Shown: positions 27,197 to 35,667 of the stretch, piece by piece
Numbering within the stretch: the first letter of the stretch is position 1
How the letters are laid out: each line of letters starts with the position of its first letter
Position numbers and translations under genes: made by a program
From: Kutzneria buriramensis
GTDB taxonomy: Bacteria; Actinomycetota; Actinomycetes; Mycobacteriales; Pseudonocardiaceae
NCBI RefSeq assembly: GCF_003387475.1
Contig: NZ_QUNO01000015.1
Coordinates: 248,001 to 312,000, forward strand
Length of the DNA stretch: 64,000 nucleotides
Reading direction: 5' to 3'
Notes under the pieces: model-generated
Database searches by the model: none
Told to the model about the DNA's origin: nothing
What the model saw: only the letters and a program-made list of their open reading frames with translations

Positions 27197-28828
27197 TCAC
27201 GACACCGACCAGGTGCCGGCGGCGGTGGTCTCGTCCACGTCCGAGGTCCGCACGGTGATCGCGACCTGCCAGGCGCCGGGCAGCGGGATCTGGGCCTCGG
27301 CGGCGCGGTAGCGGCCCTGGCCGACGCGCTGCATTTCGATCTTCAGCGGGCCGACGTCGCGCTCCTTCAGCGTCAGGGCGACGGTCAGCTCGGCGACGTT
27401 CTCGGGCTTGCCGGTCGGGTCCTCCACGGTGACGTCCAGCAGGTTGGGGCCGGTGCGCGCGGGGGTGATGTAGACCTTGAGGCTGCCCTTGCCACCGGGC
27501 CCGCCGGTGTCGAACGGCAGGGTCTGGCCGTCCGGCGTGGCCTGCACGACCGGCGTGGTCGCCGCCTCGGCGGTGCGCGCCGGCTCGGCGTTGACCAGGG
27601 CGGCGGTGAGGCCGAGCACGATCACCGCGCCGGCCGTCTCCACCAGGATCGGCCGCCGCAGCTTGCCGACGTGCGAGCGGACCCACTTCCGCGAGAAGTA
27701 GGCGGCGCTCAGCACCACCAGCACGGCGGCGATCTTCACCAGCAGCAGCCGGCCGTAGTCGGTGTCGAAGAAGCCGGCCCAGCTGCCCAGCTGCCGCCAG
27801 CTCTGGTACGTCCCGGTCGCCACCAGCGCCGCCACGCACAGGAACGCCACCTGCGAGAACCGCTGCGCGGCCTCCTGTGGCGGCTTGGCCCGCCACAGCA
27901 CCACGAGCCCGCCGACCCACACGCCCATCGCGTCCAGGTGCAGCACGTCCACCGGCAGCGCGAGGTCGGCCTGCAACCCGGCGGCGGCGTGCCCGGACAT
28001 CGACCACGTCCAGGCCAGCGCGTTGAGCAGCAGCACGCCGACGCCGCCGAACACGGCCCGCCGGTTCGGGGTCCACTCGACGGTGGCCAGCATCTCGCCG
28101 AGGTACGGCGCGGCCAGCGCCAGCAGCACGATTCGCACGATCACGCCGGTGCCCAGCGCGATGTCCAAAGTGGACGAGAACAGGTTTCCGTCGAACAGGC
28201 GGTCCAGCCCGGCCCCAGCGCCGTACGGGCCTTGCAACAGCGCCGCGCCGACGGTGGCGAACAGCAGCGCCAGCCAGGAGCCGCCGATCAGCCGCCGGAC
28301 GCCCCGGTGCACGGAACCGGCCGGCCAGCACCAGAACACGAACGCCACCGCACCGACCAGCAGCGCGAACGACGCGTACTCCAGGCCGCGGAACGTCCAG
28401 TACACAATGGACACCGTCAGGCTGCCGGAGGACGGCGCGGCAACGGGTGCCGCGGCCGAGGTGTGGCCGATGGAGAACGTGAACGCGCCGGAGATCGGGT
28501 GCGAGTCGGCGGAGACCACGTGCCAGGACACGGTGAACGTGCCCTGCGCCTTGGAGGTCAGCGGCACACCGACGGTGTCGCCGCGGCCGTCGATGTGATC
28601 GGCCTTGCCGTTGTCGGCGGAGGAGCCGTCCGGGGCGATCACGTGCACGCCGTCCGGCTCCACCTGCACGGCCTCGCCGAACGTCAGCGTGACGCGGGAC
28701 GGCGCGGAGTCCACGACCGTGCCGTTGGTCGGCGTGGTCGATTCCAGCACGGCGTGCGCAGACGCCTGGCCGGCGGTCGCGACCATCGCCGCGAACACAC
28801 CGGCCAGCACCAGGAGCAGAGCTCTCAT
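27197..28828 (-). CDS. Copper resistance protein, CopC-CopD fusion with C-terminal FixH/YtkA-like domain
   Basis: A 543-residue protein. A signal peptide precedes a CopC domain whose N-terminal His after cleavage (SAHAVLESTTPTNG) and later SWHVVSADSHPISGAFTFSIG are the expected copper ligands. Eight or so membrane helices form the CopD domain (about 150-420). An exported C-terminal domain (about 430-543; KVYITPARTGPNLLDVTVEDP) follows. It should bind and move copper across the membrane. The ATG overlaps the stop of the anti-sigma/YcnI gene as ATGA, so the two are coupled. Confidence 0.9.
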   Translation of the reverse strand: MRALLLVLAGVFAAMVATAGQASAHAVLESTTPTNGTVVDSAPSRVTLTFGEAVQVEPDGVHVIAPDGSSADNGKADHIDGRGDTVGVPLTSKAQGTFTVSWHVVSADSHPISGAFTFSIGHTSAAAPVAAPSSGSLTVSIVYWTFRGLEYASFALLVGAVAFVFWCWPAGSVHRGVRRLIGGSWLALLFATVGAALLQGPYGAGAGLDRLFDGNLFSSTLDIALGTGVIVRIVLLALAAPYLGEMLATVEWTPNRRAVFGGVGVLLLNALAWTWSMSGHAAAGLQADLALPVDVLHLDAMGVWVGGLVVLWRAKPPQEAAQRFSQVAFLCVAALVATGTYQSWRQLGSWAGFFDTDYGRLLLVKIAAVLVVLSAAYFSRKWVRSHVGKLRRPILVETAGAVIVLGLTAALVNAEPARTAEAATTPVVQATPDGQTLPFDTGGPGGKGSLKVYITPARTGPNLLDVTVEDPTGKPENVAELTVALTLKERDVGPLKIEMQRVGQGRYRAAEAQIPLPGAWQVAITVRTSDVDETTAAGTWSVS

Positions 28829-30222
28829 GCCTGCGGCGCCCGCCGCCGCAGGGCCAGCACCGCGAGCGCGCCGGCCACGAGTCCGATGACCGTGCCGAGA
28901 ATGCCGAACACCAGGGGCAGCGAGCTGTCCGAAGCGGACGTCGTGGACGCCGTCGGGGTGACCGCCGCGGCGGCCGTGGTGGCGCCCTTCGGCGTCAGCT
29001 GCACGGTCGGGGCCGGGTGCTCCGGCTCCGCGCCGCCCGCGCCGGAGGTGTCGATCCACCGCACCACGTCGCCGTTGTCGTAGGTCTGCACGGCCTTGAA
29101 CACCAGCTTGTCCGTGTCGGTGGGCAGCGGCCCGAGCGAGACCTCGAACTCCTCGAAGTTGTCCGGGCCGATCTTGCCCCCGGTCCAGGTGATCTTGGAG
29201 ACCGCCTCGGTGATGTCCCCGTCGTCGGACTTGATCGGCGTGGCCAGCTTGGTCTTGTCGATCTGGGCGGTCCAGCCCGGCACCGCCTTCGTCTCCACGG
29301 AGGCGATCGGGTGGTCGGCCGGGAAGGTCACCTCCAGCTGAGTGGTGGAGGCCTTGTCCTCCTCGTTCGGCACCCGGAAGGCGATCTTGGTGTAGCTGCC
29401 CTGCGTAGCGGTGCTCGGCTGCGCCGTGACGTGCGCGTAGGCGCTGCCGGTCACGGCGAGCAGCCCGCCCAGCACGACCGAGCCGAGCACGCCGAGCCGC
29501 TTCGCTGTCCTCATCGGGAACCTCCATGTCGAACGAGCCGTCGCCCTACCGGTCGCTCCGGAGTCGCGATTGGTTCCCAGCAGTGCCACCAGAATCAGAC
29601 CGACCGCCAGTGGGATGTGCGTCACCAGGCGGCTCCACCCGACCGCGTGCGCGCCGAGGTCGAAGGTGGACACCAGTACCAGCACGCCCACCACGCTGCC
29701 CAGCAGCGGCAGCTGCGCGCGGGCCCGGCGCGGGTCGGCGGCCACGAACGCCAGCACCACGCCGATCGCGAAGTTGAAGGCGGACGTCTCGTGGTCCATG
29801 TGCCCGCCCATCATCATCGGGTCGTCCTGGCCGAGCAGCTCGACCACGGCGACGACGGCCTGGGCGAGGGCGGCGAGCACGAGCCCGATGCGGACCAGCG
29901 CGTAGGAGAGCAGGCCCCGGCGGGGGGAGTGGGAGAGAGAGGCCTGGTCGTCGCCGGTCGGCGGCAGCCGCAGGGCGGCGCGGGCCAGATCCGGCTCCTG
30001 CGCCGGCAGCTCGACCCGGTCGAGCACCGCGTCCACCAGGTCGCGCTCCTCGCCCGCGGGCGACAACACGGTCAGCCGGTTCACCCGGGCCGCCCGGTCC
30101 TGCCAGCGCGCGCACGGGCCGCAGCCCCGTACGTGCCCGTCCACGTCCGTCATGGCCACGCCGGGGAGGGCTTCCCCGTCCATGGCCGCCGAGAGCGCCT
30201 CGCGCGCGATGCGACAGTCCAC
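28825..30222 (-). CDS. Zinc-finger anti-sigma-like membrane protein fused in frame to YcnI (DUF1775)
   Basis: One uninterrupted frame of about 465 residues. The N-terminal part starts at GTG 30222 (VDCRIAREALSAAMDGE) and carries a zf-HC2 signature with DGHVRGCGPC. About five membrane helices follow. Without any stop the frame continues into a complete YcnI protein (from ATG 29514): signal-like segment, DUF1775 copper-binding domain (AHVTAQPSTATQGSYTKIAFRVP) and C-terminal membrane helix. A ribosome-binding GGAGG precedes the internal ATG, so YcnI could also be made alone. In related genomes these are usually separate genes. The divergent SigC-like gene supports an anti-sigma role for the N-terminal part. 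Confidence 0.8.
   Translation of the reverse strand: MDCRIAREALSAAMDGEALPGVAMTDVDGHVRGCGPCARWQDRAARVNRLTVLSPAGEERDLVDAVLDRVELPAQEPDLARAALRLPPTGDDQASLSHSPRRGLLSYALVRIGLVLAALAQAVVAVVELLGQDDPMMMGGHMDHETSAFNFAIGVVLAFVAADPRRARAQLPLLGSVVGVLVLVSTFDLGAHAVGWSRLVTHIPLAVGLILVALLGTNRDSGATGRATARSTWRFPMRTAKRLGVLGSVVLGGLLAVTGSAYAHVTAQPSTATQGSYTKIAFRVPNEEDKASTTQLEVTFPADHPIASVETKAVPGWTAQIDKTKLATPIKSDDGDITEAVSKITWTGGKIGPDNFEEFEVSLGPLPTDTDKLVFKAVQTYDNGDVVRWIDTSGAGGAEPEHPAPTVQLTPKGATTAAAAVTPTASTTSASDSSLPLVFGILGTVIGLVAGALAVLALRRRAPQA
29504..29530 (-). promoter_or_regulatory. Internal ribosome-binding site and start for the YcnI part
   Basis: GGAGG, seven bases before ATG 29514, lies inside the longer frame. The ATG opens a typical signal peptide (MRTAKRLGVLGSVVLGG...AYA), so independent initiation of YcnI is plausible. 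Confidence 0.6.
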
Positions 30223-30237
30223 GGTGAGCCAGGTCGT

Positions 30238-30260
30238 CGGGAACGGCCGGAAAGTTCCCG
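30238..30260. promoter_or_regulatory. Inverted repeat in the divergent sigma/anti-sigma promoter region
   Basis: CGGGAAC-N9-GTTCCCG. On the minus strand the GGGAAC half could also serve as an ECF -35 element (GGAAC) for the anti-sigma operon, with a weak CGAC about 17 bases on. Confidence 0.45.
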
Positions 30261-30286
30261 TGAACCCGTCAGTAACCCCTGGCGTA
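30261..30286 (+). promoter_or_regulatory. ECF-type promoter of the SigC-like gene
   Basis: TGAACC (30261-30266), a 16-base spacer and CGTA (30283-30286) match the AAC/CGT pattern of ECF sigma promoters. Transcription would start within a few bases of GTG 30296, giving a leaderless and possibly self-activated mRNA. Confidence 0.55.
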
Positions 30287-30295
30287 TGTGTGACC

Positions 30296-30838
30296 GTGGG
30301 CTTCGACGACGCCGAGATCACCCAGCACGCCCTCGCCGCGCAGCGCGGCGACCGGGCGGCCGCCGCCGAGTTCGTGCGGTCGACGCAGCGGCAGCTGCGC
30401 CGGCTGATGGCCTACCTGGGCGACCCGGGCCAGGCCGACGACCTCGCGCAGGAGACGTACCTGCGGGCGTTCGCGGCGCTGCCCCGCTACGAGGGCCGCT
30501 CGCCGGCCCGGATGTGGCTGCTGGCCATCGCCCGCCGCGTCGCCGCCGACCACATCCGCGCGGCGCAGCGGTCACCCCGCACGACCAGCGCCGACGCGTG
30601 GCTGGACACCGAGGTCGCCGGCCCGGAGGGGCTGGTGGCGCTGCGTGCGGCGATCGACGCGCTGGACCCGGAGCGGCGCGAGGCGTTCGTGCTGACCAGG
30701 GTGGTCGGCCTGTCCTACGTCGAGGCGGCCGAGGTCTGCGACTGCCCGGTCGGCACGATCCGGTCCCGGGTGTTCCGGGCGCGCGGCGAGCTGGTCGACA
30801 CGCTGGCCCCGGACACCCGCCTGGAGATCGCCCGCTGA
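30296..30838 (+). CDS. sigC: ECF RNA polymerase sigma factor, SigC-like
   Basis: A protein of about 180 residues. Region 2 (AYLGDPGQADDLAQETYLRAFAALPRYEGRSPARMWLLAIARRVAADHIR) and region 4 (LDPERREAFVLTRVVGLSYVEAAEVCDCPVGTIRSRVFRAR) closely follow mycobacterial SigC, including the CxCPVGTIRSRV helix. It directs RNA polymerase to a small regulon, here presumably the divergent anti-sigma/YcnI and CopCD genes. SigC has been linked to copper homeostasis in mycobacteria, which fits the neighbours. Starts at GTG 30290 or 30296 are both possible; I prefer 30296 because a promoter-like pair ends just before it. Confidence 0.85.
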   Translation: MGFDDAEITQHALAAQRGDRAAAAEFVRSTQRQLRRLMAYLGDPGQADDLAQETYLRAFAALPRYEGRSPARMWLLAIARRVAADHIRAAQRSPRTTSADAWLDTEVAGPEGLVALRAAIDALDPERREAFVLTRVVGLSYVEAAEVCDCPVGTIRSRVFRARGELVDTLAPDTRLEIAR

Positions 30839-30934
30839 GACGCGCGACACACCCGATCAAGATCACCCGAACGGTCCTACCGGGCCGGTAAGCTGCCGCC
30901 ACTTGCCGCCCAGCTTCCCCTGTGAGGACCACGC

Positions 30935-31663
30935 ATGGCCCCGAAGATCACCGTTGTCGTGCCGACGTACAACGAGCGGGACAACCTGCCCGTGCTGGTC
31001 GGCCGGCTGCGCGAGCTCGGCGTGGCGAACCTGCACGTCCTCGTGGTGGACGACAACTCGCCGGACGGCACCGGCGACGTCGCCGACGGCCTCGCGGCAG
31101 AGGGACCGACGGAGGGCGACCTCGGCGTGCTGCACCGGACGGAGAAGGACGGTCTGGGCCGCGCCTACATCGCCGGCATCGGCCGCGCGCTGGACGAGGG
31201 CGCGGACGTGGTGATCCAGATGGACGCCGACCTGTCGCACCCGACCGACCGCATCCCGGCCATGGTGGACAAGCTGCTGACCACCGACGCCGGCGTGGTG
31301 CTGGGCTCGCGCTACGTGGAGGGCGGTCGGACCGCGGCGGAGTGGCCGTGGCACCGCAAGGCGCTGTCGGCGTGGGCGAACTTCTACGTCAACGCGATCC
31401 TGCGGCTCAAGGTCAAGGACGCCACCGCCGGCTTCAAGGCCTGGCGGGCCAGCACGCTCCGGGCCATCGACCTGCCCACGATCCGCAGCAACGGCTACTC
31501 GTTCCAGGTCGAGATGAACTACCGCACGGTCAAGAAGGGCCTGCGCATCCTCGAGGTGCCGATCGTGTTCGAGGAGCGGGCCGAGGGCGCGTCGAAGATG
31601 ACGCTGGCGGTGCAGTTGGAGTCCGCGATCACGCCCTGGAAGCTCCTGTTCGGACGGATGTAG
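30935..31663 (+). CDS. ppm1: Polyprenol monophosphomannose synthase (DPM1-like GT2)
   Basis: A 242-residue GT2 glycosyltransferase with VVVPTYNERDNLPVLV, VDDNSPDGTGDVAD, catalytic DADLSHPTDRIPAMV, GSRYVEGG and QVEMNYRTVKKG. This is the dolichol/polyprenol-phosphate mannosyltransferase set. It transfers mannose from GDP-mannose to polyprenol phosphate at the membrane, supplying lipomannan and protein O-mannosylation. It has the catalytic domain only, with no fused N-acyltransferase as in the Mycobacterium tuberculosis Ppm1. Its 3' end overlaps the convergent kinase gene by 35 bp. Confidence 0.92.
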   Translation: MAPKITVVVPTYNERDNLPVLVGRLRELGVANLHVLVVDDNSPDGTGDVADGLAAEGPTEGDLGVLHRTEKDGLGRAYIAGIGRALDEGADVVIQMDADLSHPTDRIPAMVDKLLTTDAGVVLGSRYVEGGRTAAEWPWHRKALSAWANFYVNAILRLKVKDATAGFKAWRASTLRAIDLPTIRSNGYSFQVEMNYRTVKKGLRILEVPIVFEERAEGASKMTLAVQLESAITPWKLLFGRM

Positions 31664-33236
31664 TCCACACCGCCGCCATGGCGGCGATCACGCCGGTGAC
31701 CGCGCAGCCGATCCCGTACGGCAGCGAGGGTTCGTGCTCGGTGAGCACGGCGACCAGCAGCCACACGCCGCTCCCGAGCAGCGCGCCCAGCGGCACCGCG
31801 CCGACGAACGTGCCGACGCCGCCGCGTCCCCGTCGGACGGTCCGCAGCATGGATTCCAGGTACGCCAAGGCGAACAGGCAGGCCAGGAGGCTGCCCGCGC
31901 CCATCGCACTGGCCAGCGGGAACTGCTGCGCCTGGGCCGGGAACTCCTGGCTGCCGGTGACCGTGGTCAGCTTGCCGGTGACCGTGCCGCCGACCAGCCA
32001 CCGGGTCAGGGCCGGGAACTGCACCGAGTCCTGGCCGCTGGCGCTGGCGATCGGGAAGCCGGCGAAGGACAGCGACATCGTCGCCGGCCCGCCGGTGATC
32101 GGTATCGGCAGGCTCAGGTCCACACTGGACAGTTGCCCCGGGCCGACGCCGGTGACGGACAGCTGGGTGACGGCGCTGCGCGGGCCCGGGTTCGGTGACA
32201 GGAACGCCACCGCGACCATGGCCAGCAATGACAGCGCGGCGACCAGCGCGGGCAGCAGCGCCGACTTGCGCTCCGGCGTCGGCTCCTCGATGTGGGTCGC
32301 GGTCAGCGTAGGTTCCGGCGCGGCGGTCGGGCGGACCCGCCCGGCGCTGCCGGTCACGCGGGGCGTGAGGTGCACGGGAATTCCCGTCCGCTGCAACCAT
32401 CCGTGGCCGAACGTGGCGTCGGCGGCGGCCGCGAGATCCGCCGCGAACGCCTCGGCGTCCCGGTAGCGCTGGTCGGTTTCCCTTGCCAGGGACCGCATCA
32501 CGACCCGGGCCAGGGGCGCGGGCACGTTGCTGATCGGGCGCGGGTCGCCGAAGATGTGCTGGCGCATCATGCTCAGCGCGCCGCGGTCCGTGGCGAACGG
32601 CAGCGTGCCGGACAGCAGCTCGTACAGCACGGTGCCGGCGGAGTACACGTCCGCGGCCGGCGTCAGCGGGTTGCCGGACGCCTGCTCCGGCGAGATGTAC
32701 GCGGGCGTGCCCAGCACCTCGCCGCCGTGCGTCACCAGCGTCGCGCCCTCGCTGATCACCTGCGCGATACCGAAGTCGGCCACCTTCAGCACACCCTGCC
32801 GGGTGAACAACAGGTTCTTAGGCTTGACGTCCAGGTGCAGCACGCCCGCCCGGTGCGCCGCGTGCAGGCCGGCCAGCGTGGCCAGTACGATCGCGCAGGC
32901 GGCGTCGGGCGTGACGCCGCCGCCGTGGAAGCGGTCGAACACCGTGCCGCCGTCGAGCTTCTCCATCACCAGCAGGCTGTCCCGGCCGGTCTGCACGTAG
33001 TCGTACACCGGCACGATGTGTGGATGGTCAAGGCTGGCAAGGACTTTCGCCTCGCGGTCGAACCGGCTGCCCATGCCCGGCTTGTCCAGCAGCTCCGCCG
33101 GCAGCTGCTTGATCGCCACGTGACGGCCCAGCGACCGGTGCACGCCGGCGTACACGACGCCCATGCCGCCGGCGCCGATCACCGATCCGACCTGGTACTG
33201 CGGCAAGGCATGGACGACGTTGGCGGGCGCGGTCAC
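31629..33236 (-). CDS. Serine/threonine protein kinase with multi-span membrane C-terminus
   Basis: A 535-residue Hanks-type kinase. It has a glycine loop (VIGAGGMGVVYAG), the Lys in HVAIKQLP, catalytic loop HLDVKPKN (the usual Arg of HRD is Leu), DFG in VADFGIAQ, and APE-like SPEQA. After the kinase domain (about 1-270) come a linker, one membrane helix at about 325-345, an exported beta-rich segment (about 350-430) and further helices. The missing Arg in HRD makes it a non-RD kinase. GTG 33236 overlaps the stop of the upstream secreted-protein gene (GTGA), so the two are coupled and may form a sensor pair. Confidence 0.9.
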   Translation of the reverse strand: MTAPANVVHALPQYQVGSVIGAGGMGVVYAGVHRSLGRHVAIKQLPAELLDKPGMGSRFDREAKVLASLDHPHIVPVYDYVQTGRDSLLVMEKLDGGTVFDRFHGGGVTPDAACAIVLATLAGLHAAHRAGVLHLDVKPKNLLFTRQGVLKVADFGIAQVISEGATLVTHGGEVLGTPAYISPEQASGNPLTPAADVYSAGTVLYELLSGTLPFATDRGALSMMRQHIFGDPRPISNVPAPLARVVMRSLARETDQRYRDAEAFAADLAAAADATFGHGWLQRTGIPVHLTPRVTGSAGRVRPTAAPEPTLTATHIEEPTPERKSALLPALVAALSLLAMVAVAFLSPNPGPRSAVTQLSVTGVGPGQLSSVDLSLPIPITGGPATMSLSFAGFPIASASGQDSVQFPALTRWLVGGTVTGKLTTVTGSQEFPAQAQQFPLASAMGAGSLLACLFALAYLESMLRTVRRGRGGVGTFVGAVPLGALLGSGVWLLVAVLTEHEPSLPYGIGCAVTGVIAAMAAVWTTSVRTGASRA

Positions 33237-34015
33237 CCGGTCACCTCACGGGTCAGCGTGACGCTGGTGGTCGCGTCCTCGGCGACCGGCGGCAGCGGAT
33301 GCGGGGTCAGGTAGCCGAGCACCATGCCGATCAGCGTGGTTCCGACCACGATCGGTATCTCCACACTGGGTTCCGGCGGGATTATCCGCAGCACCGACAG
33401 CGACACCACGGCCACCAGGCCGGTGCCGAAGCCGGCCGGCAGGAAGCGCAGCGCGCGCCGCAGCCGGTTCGCCGGCAGCTTGTGCCGGGCCAGCGCGAGC
33501 AGGCAGGCCGCCCACGCGGCGATGGTCAGCAGCAGCACCGCGATGCCGAAAACCCCGTACACGGAAAGGATCGAGCCCCGCACGTCGGTGACGGTGTCCA
33601 CCGCGACCAGCGCGTTGCGGTCCACATCGAACAGCTGAACCGATGCGGGCAGCAGCCCGATCGCCTGCCCGTCGAGGTCGGCGAGGTCGAGCCCGAAGGT
33701 GCGGGTGACCCGGCCGTGCGGGGCGACGTCGAACGGCAGAGTCGTGTCGTACGCGAAGAAGGTGAGCGCCAGCGCCGTGCCGGCCAGCCGCACGCTGCGC
33801 ACGTGCACCGCCGCGCCGCCGTTGTTGACCACGGTGACCGACAGCTGCACCGGCCGGTCCGGGACGATCACCATGGTGTGCCCGTTGATGTCCTGACCGT
33901 CGATCGTGGCCGTCAGCGTCAGCGGATCATCCGACGCCTGGGCGGCGGCCGGTCCGGCTCCCGCGAGGATCAGGCCGGCCGCGAAGGCAACCGCGACACC
34001 GGTACGACGTCTCAT
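33233..34015 (-). CDS. Secreted/membrane protein of unknown function, coupled to the kinase
   Basis: A 260-residue protein with a signal peptide (MRRRTGVAVAFAAGLILAGAGPAAAQA), an exported Ig-like beta domain (about 28-145; VNNGGAAVHVRSVRL) and three or so membrane helices near the C-terminus. No family is recognised. The layout, an exported domain then helices, resembles the C-terminal half of the adjacent kinase, and the genes overlap by 4 bp. It may be a ligand-binding partner of the kinase. Confidence 0.8.
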   Translation of the reverse strand: MRRRTGVAVAFAAGLILAGAGPAAAQASDDPLTLTATIDGQDINGHTMVIVPDRPVQLSVTVVNNGGAAVHVRSVRLAGTALALTFFAYDTTLPFDVAPHGRVTRTFGLDLADLDGQAIGLLPASVQLFDVDRNALVAVDTVTDVRGSILSVYGVFGIAVLLLTIAAWAACLLALARHKLPANRLRRALRFLPAGFGTGLVAVVSLSVLRIIPPEPSVEIPIVVGTTLIGMVLGYLTPHPLPPVAEDATTSVTLTREVTG

Positions 34016-34108
34016 CGAGGACTCCCAGTTGAGCCGGGCTTGACTGGCGGGAGATGCTACCGCCGGCAGGCCGCGTTTGGGCCGAACGCACCACAGTGGA
34101 TGGGGACG

Positions 34109-35005
34109 ATGCGGATTCTTGTTCGCACAGTGACGATGGCGGCGCTCTGCGTGGGCGTCGCCGCGCCGGCGACGGCCTTCGCGGCGGTCGCGCCGCCGTC
34201 GGTGACCGTGGCCCCGGCCAGCGGTCCGGCCGGCAGCGACTTCACCATTCGCTGGGGCGGTTTCGCCGGATGCGGTTCGGTGGCTTTCACCTGGGCGGGA
34301 GCCCCCTTTGTGACCGGCACGTCGCCCGCCGGCGTCACCGGCAGCGGCAGCGTGGTGGCGACCGCGCCGGCCGATGCCAAACCCGGTACGTACGCGATCG
34401 CGGGCACCTGTACCAACCCGAACGGAGCCAAGGAATCGGGTGGGTCGCGCTTCACCGTTACGGTGACAACAACCACAACCACGACTCCGCCGCCGACGAC
34501 GACAACCGTGCCCACGCAACCGGTTCCGACGACCACGCCGCCGCCGGCCACCATCCCGACCCGCCCCACCACGACGACGCCACCCGCCAGCACGACCACG
34601 ACGACCACCACAACCGCCGACACGCCAACGAGTTCCGCGCCGCCGTCGGTGACCGACGAGCCGAAGACCAACGGCGGCCTGACGCTGGACCACAGCAGCG
34701 TCCAGCCCGGCGACCCGCTTTCGGCCTCCGGTACCGGTTGCGAGCCGGGGCACGACGTCACGCTGACTTCGGACGGCGAGCGAGTCGGCACCGGGCGTGC
34801 CGACAGCGGGGGCGCCTTCCACGCGCCGGTCGAGTTCACGAAGATCGAGCCGGGGCGGCACACCATCACCGCGGACTGCGGTGTGGTGCTCACCGGCGTC
34901 GTCGACCAGGCCGTGACCAGTTCCGCCAACGACTACTCGTCGACGCTGCTGGTGCTGGTGTTCTTCGTGCTGGGCGGGATCGTGTTCGTGCGCTTCGCCT
35001 ACTGA
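34109..35005 (+). CDS. Secreted protein with two Ig-like domains, Thr/Pro stalk and C-terminal membrane anchor
   Basis: A 298-residue protein with a signal peptide (about 1-26), a first beta-sandwich domain (about 28-117; VTVAPASGPAGSDFTIRWGGFAGCG) and a Thr/Pro-rich stalk of about 70 residues. A second beta domain (about 193-268; LDHSSVQPGDPLSASGTGCEPGHDVTLTSDG) and a final transmembrane helix with a short basic/aromatic end follow. The stalk could be O-mannosylated; the mannosyl donor synthase is encoded nearby. Surface exposure is likely; function unknown. The last 7 bp overlap the convergent response-regulator gene. Confidence 0.82.
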   Translation: MRILVRTVTMAALCVGVAAPATAFAAVAPPSVTVAPASGPAGSDFTIRWGGFAGCGSVAFTWAGAPFVTGTSPAGVTGSGSVVATAPADAKPGTYAIAGTCTNPNGAKESGGSRFTVTVTTTTTTTPPPTTTTVPTQPVPTTTPPPATIPTRPTTTTPPASTTTTTTTTADTPTSSAPPSVTDEPKTNGGLTLDHSSVQPGDPLSASGTGCEPGHDVTLTSDGERVGTGRADSGGAFHAPVEFTKIEPGRHTITADCGVVLTGVVDQAVTSSANDYSSTLLVLVFFVLGGIVFVRFAY

Positions 35006-35667
35006 GCCCGCAGATAGGTCAGCACCGCGGCGACCCTCCGGTGCAGCTGGGTCTCGGCGGTGAGGCCCAGCTTGGCGAAGGTGGCGTTGACGTGCTTCTC
35101 CACGGTCGACTCGGACAGCGTCAGCGCCTCCGCGATGGCCTTGTTCGTGCGCCCTTCGGCCATATGCCGCAACACTTCCAGCTCGCGTGCGGTCAAATCG
35201 CGCAAGGGTGAGCCGACGGCGCGGCGGTGGGCGCCGAGCAGCACCTCGACGATGCTGGGGTCCACAACGGACCGTCCGGCGACCACCTCGCGCACGGCCC
35301 GCACCAGCTCGTCCAGCTCGCCGACGCGCTCCTTGAGCAGGTACGCCAGGCCGTTGGTGCCGTGCTGGAACAGATCGAACACGTACTGCTCGTCGGCGTG
35401 CTGCGAGAGGATCACGACGCCGATGTGCGGGAACGCGGCCCGGATCCGGTGCGCGGCGACGATGCCCTCGGTCCGGTGCGTCGGCGGCATCCTGATGTCC
35501 GCGATGACGGCGTCCGGCTGGTGCCGCTGAACGGCGTGCAGCAGCTCGACGGCGTTGCCGACGGCGTCGAGCACGGTGATCTCGCCGCTGTCGGCGAGCA
35601 GCCGCCGGGTGCCCTCCCGAACGAGGTAGTGGTCGTCGGCGAGCACGACGCTCGTCGGTTCACGCAT
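34999..35667 (-). CDS. NarL/LuxR-type response regulator
   Basis: A 222-residue regulator with receiver domain (VVLADDHYLVREGTRRLL, phospho-Asp in VIADIRMPP) and a LuxR helix-turn-helix (LTARELEVLRHMAEGRTNKAIAEALTLSESTVEKHV). ATG 35667 overlaps the end of the histidine kinase gene by 8 bp, so the pair forms one two-component system. A longer frame to 35721 is open but lies inside the kinase gene. Targets are unknown. Confidence 0.92.
   Translation of the reverse strand: MREPTSVVLADDHYLVREGTRRLLADSGEITVLDAVGNAVELLHAVQRHQPDAVIADIRMPPTHRTEGIVAAHRIRAAFPHIGVVILSQHADEQYVFDLFQHGTNGLAYLLKERVGELDELVRAVREVVAGRSVVDPSIVEVLLGAHRRAVGSPLRDLTARELEVLRHMAEGRTNKAIAEALTLSESTVEKHVNATFAKLGLTAETQLHRRVAAVLTYLRAQ

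Noticed and set aside
34057-34929. 290-codon minus-strand frame rich in Val opposite the secreted Ig-like protein
   Set aside because: The long poly-Val stretch is simply the reverse of Thr codons (ACN) in the stalk; no start signal or domain.
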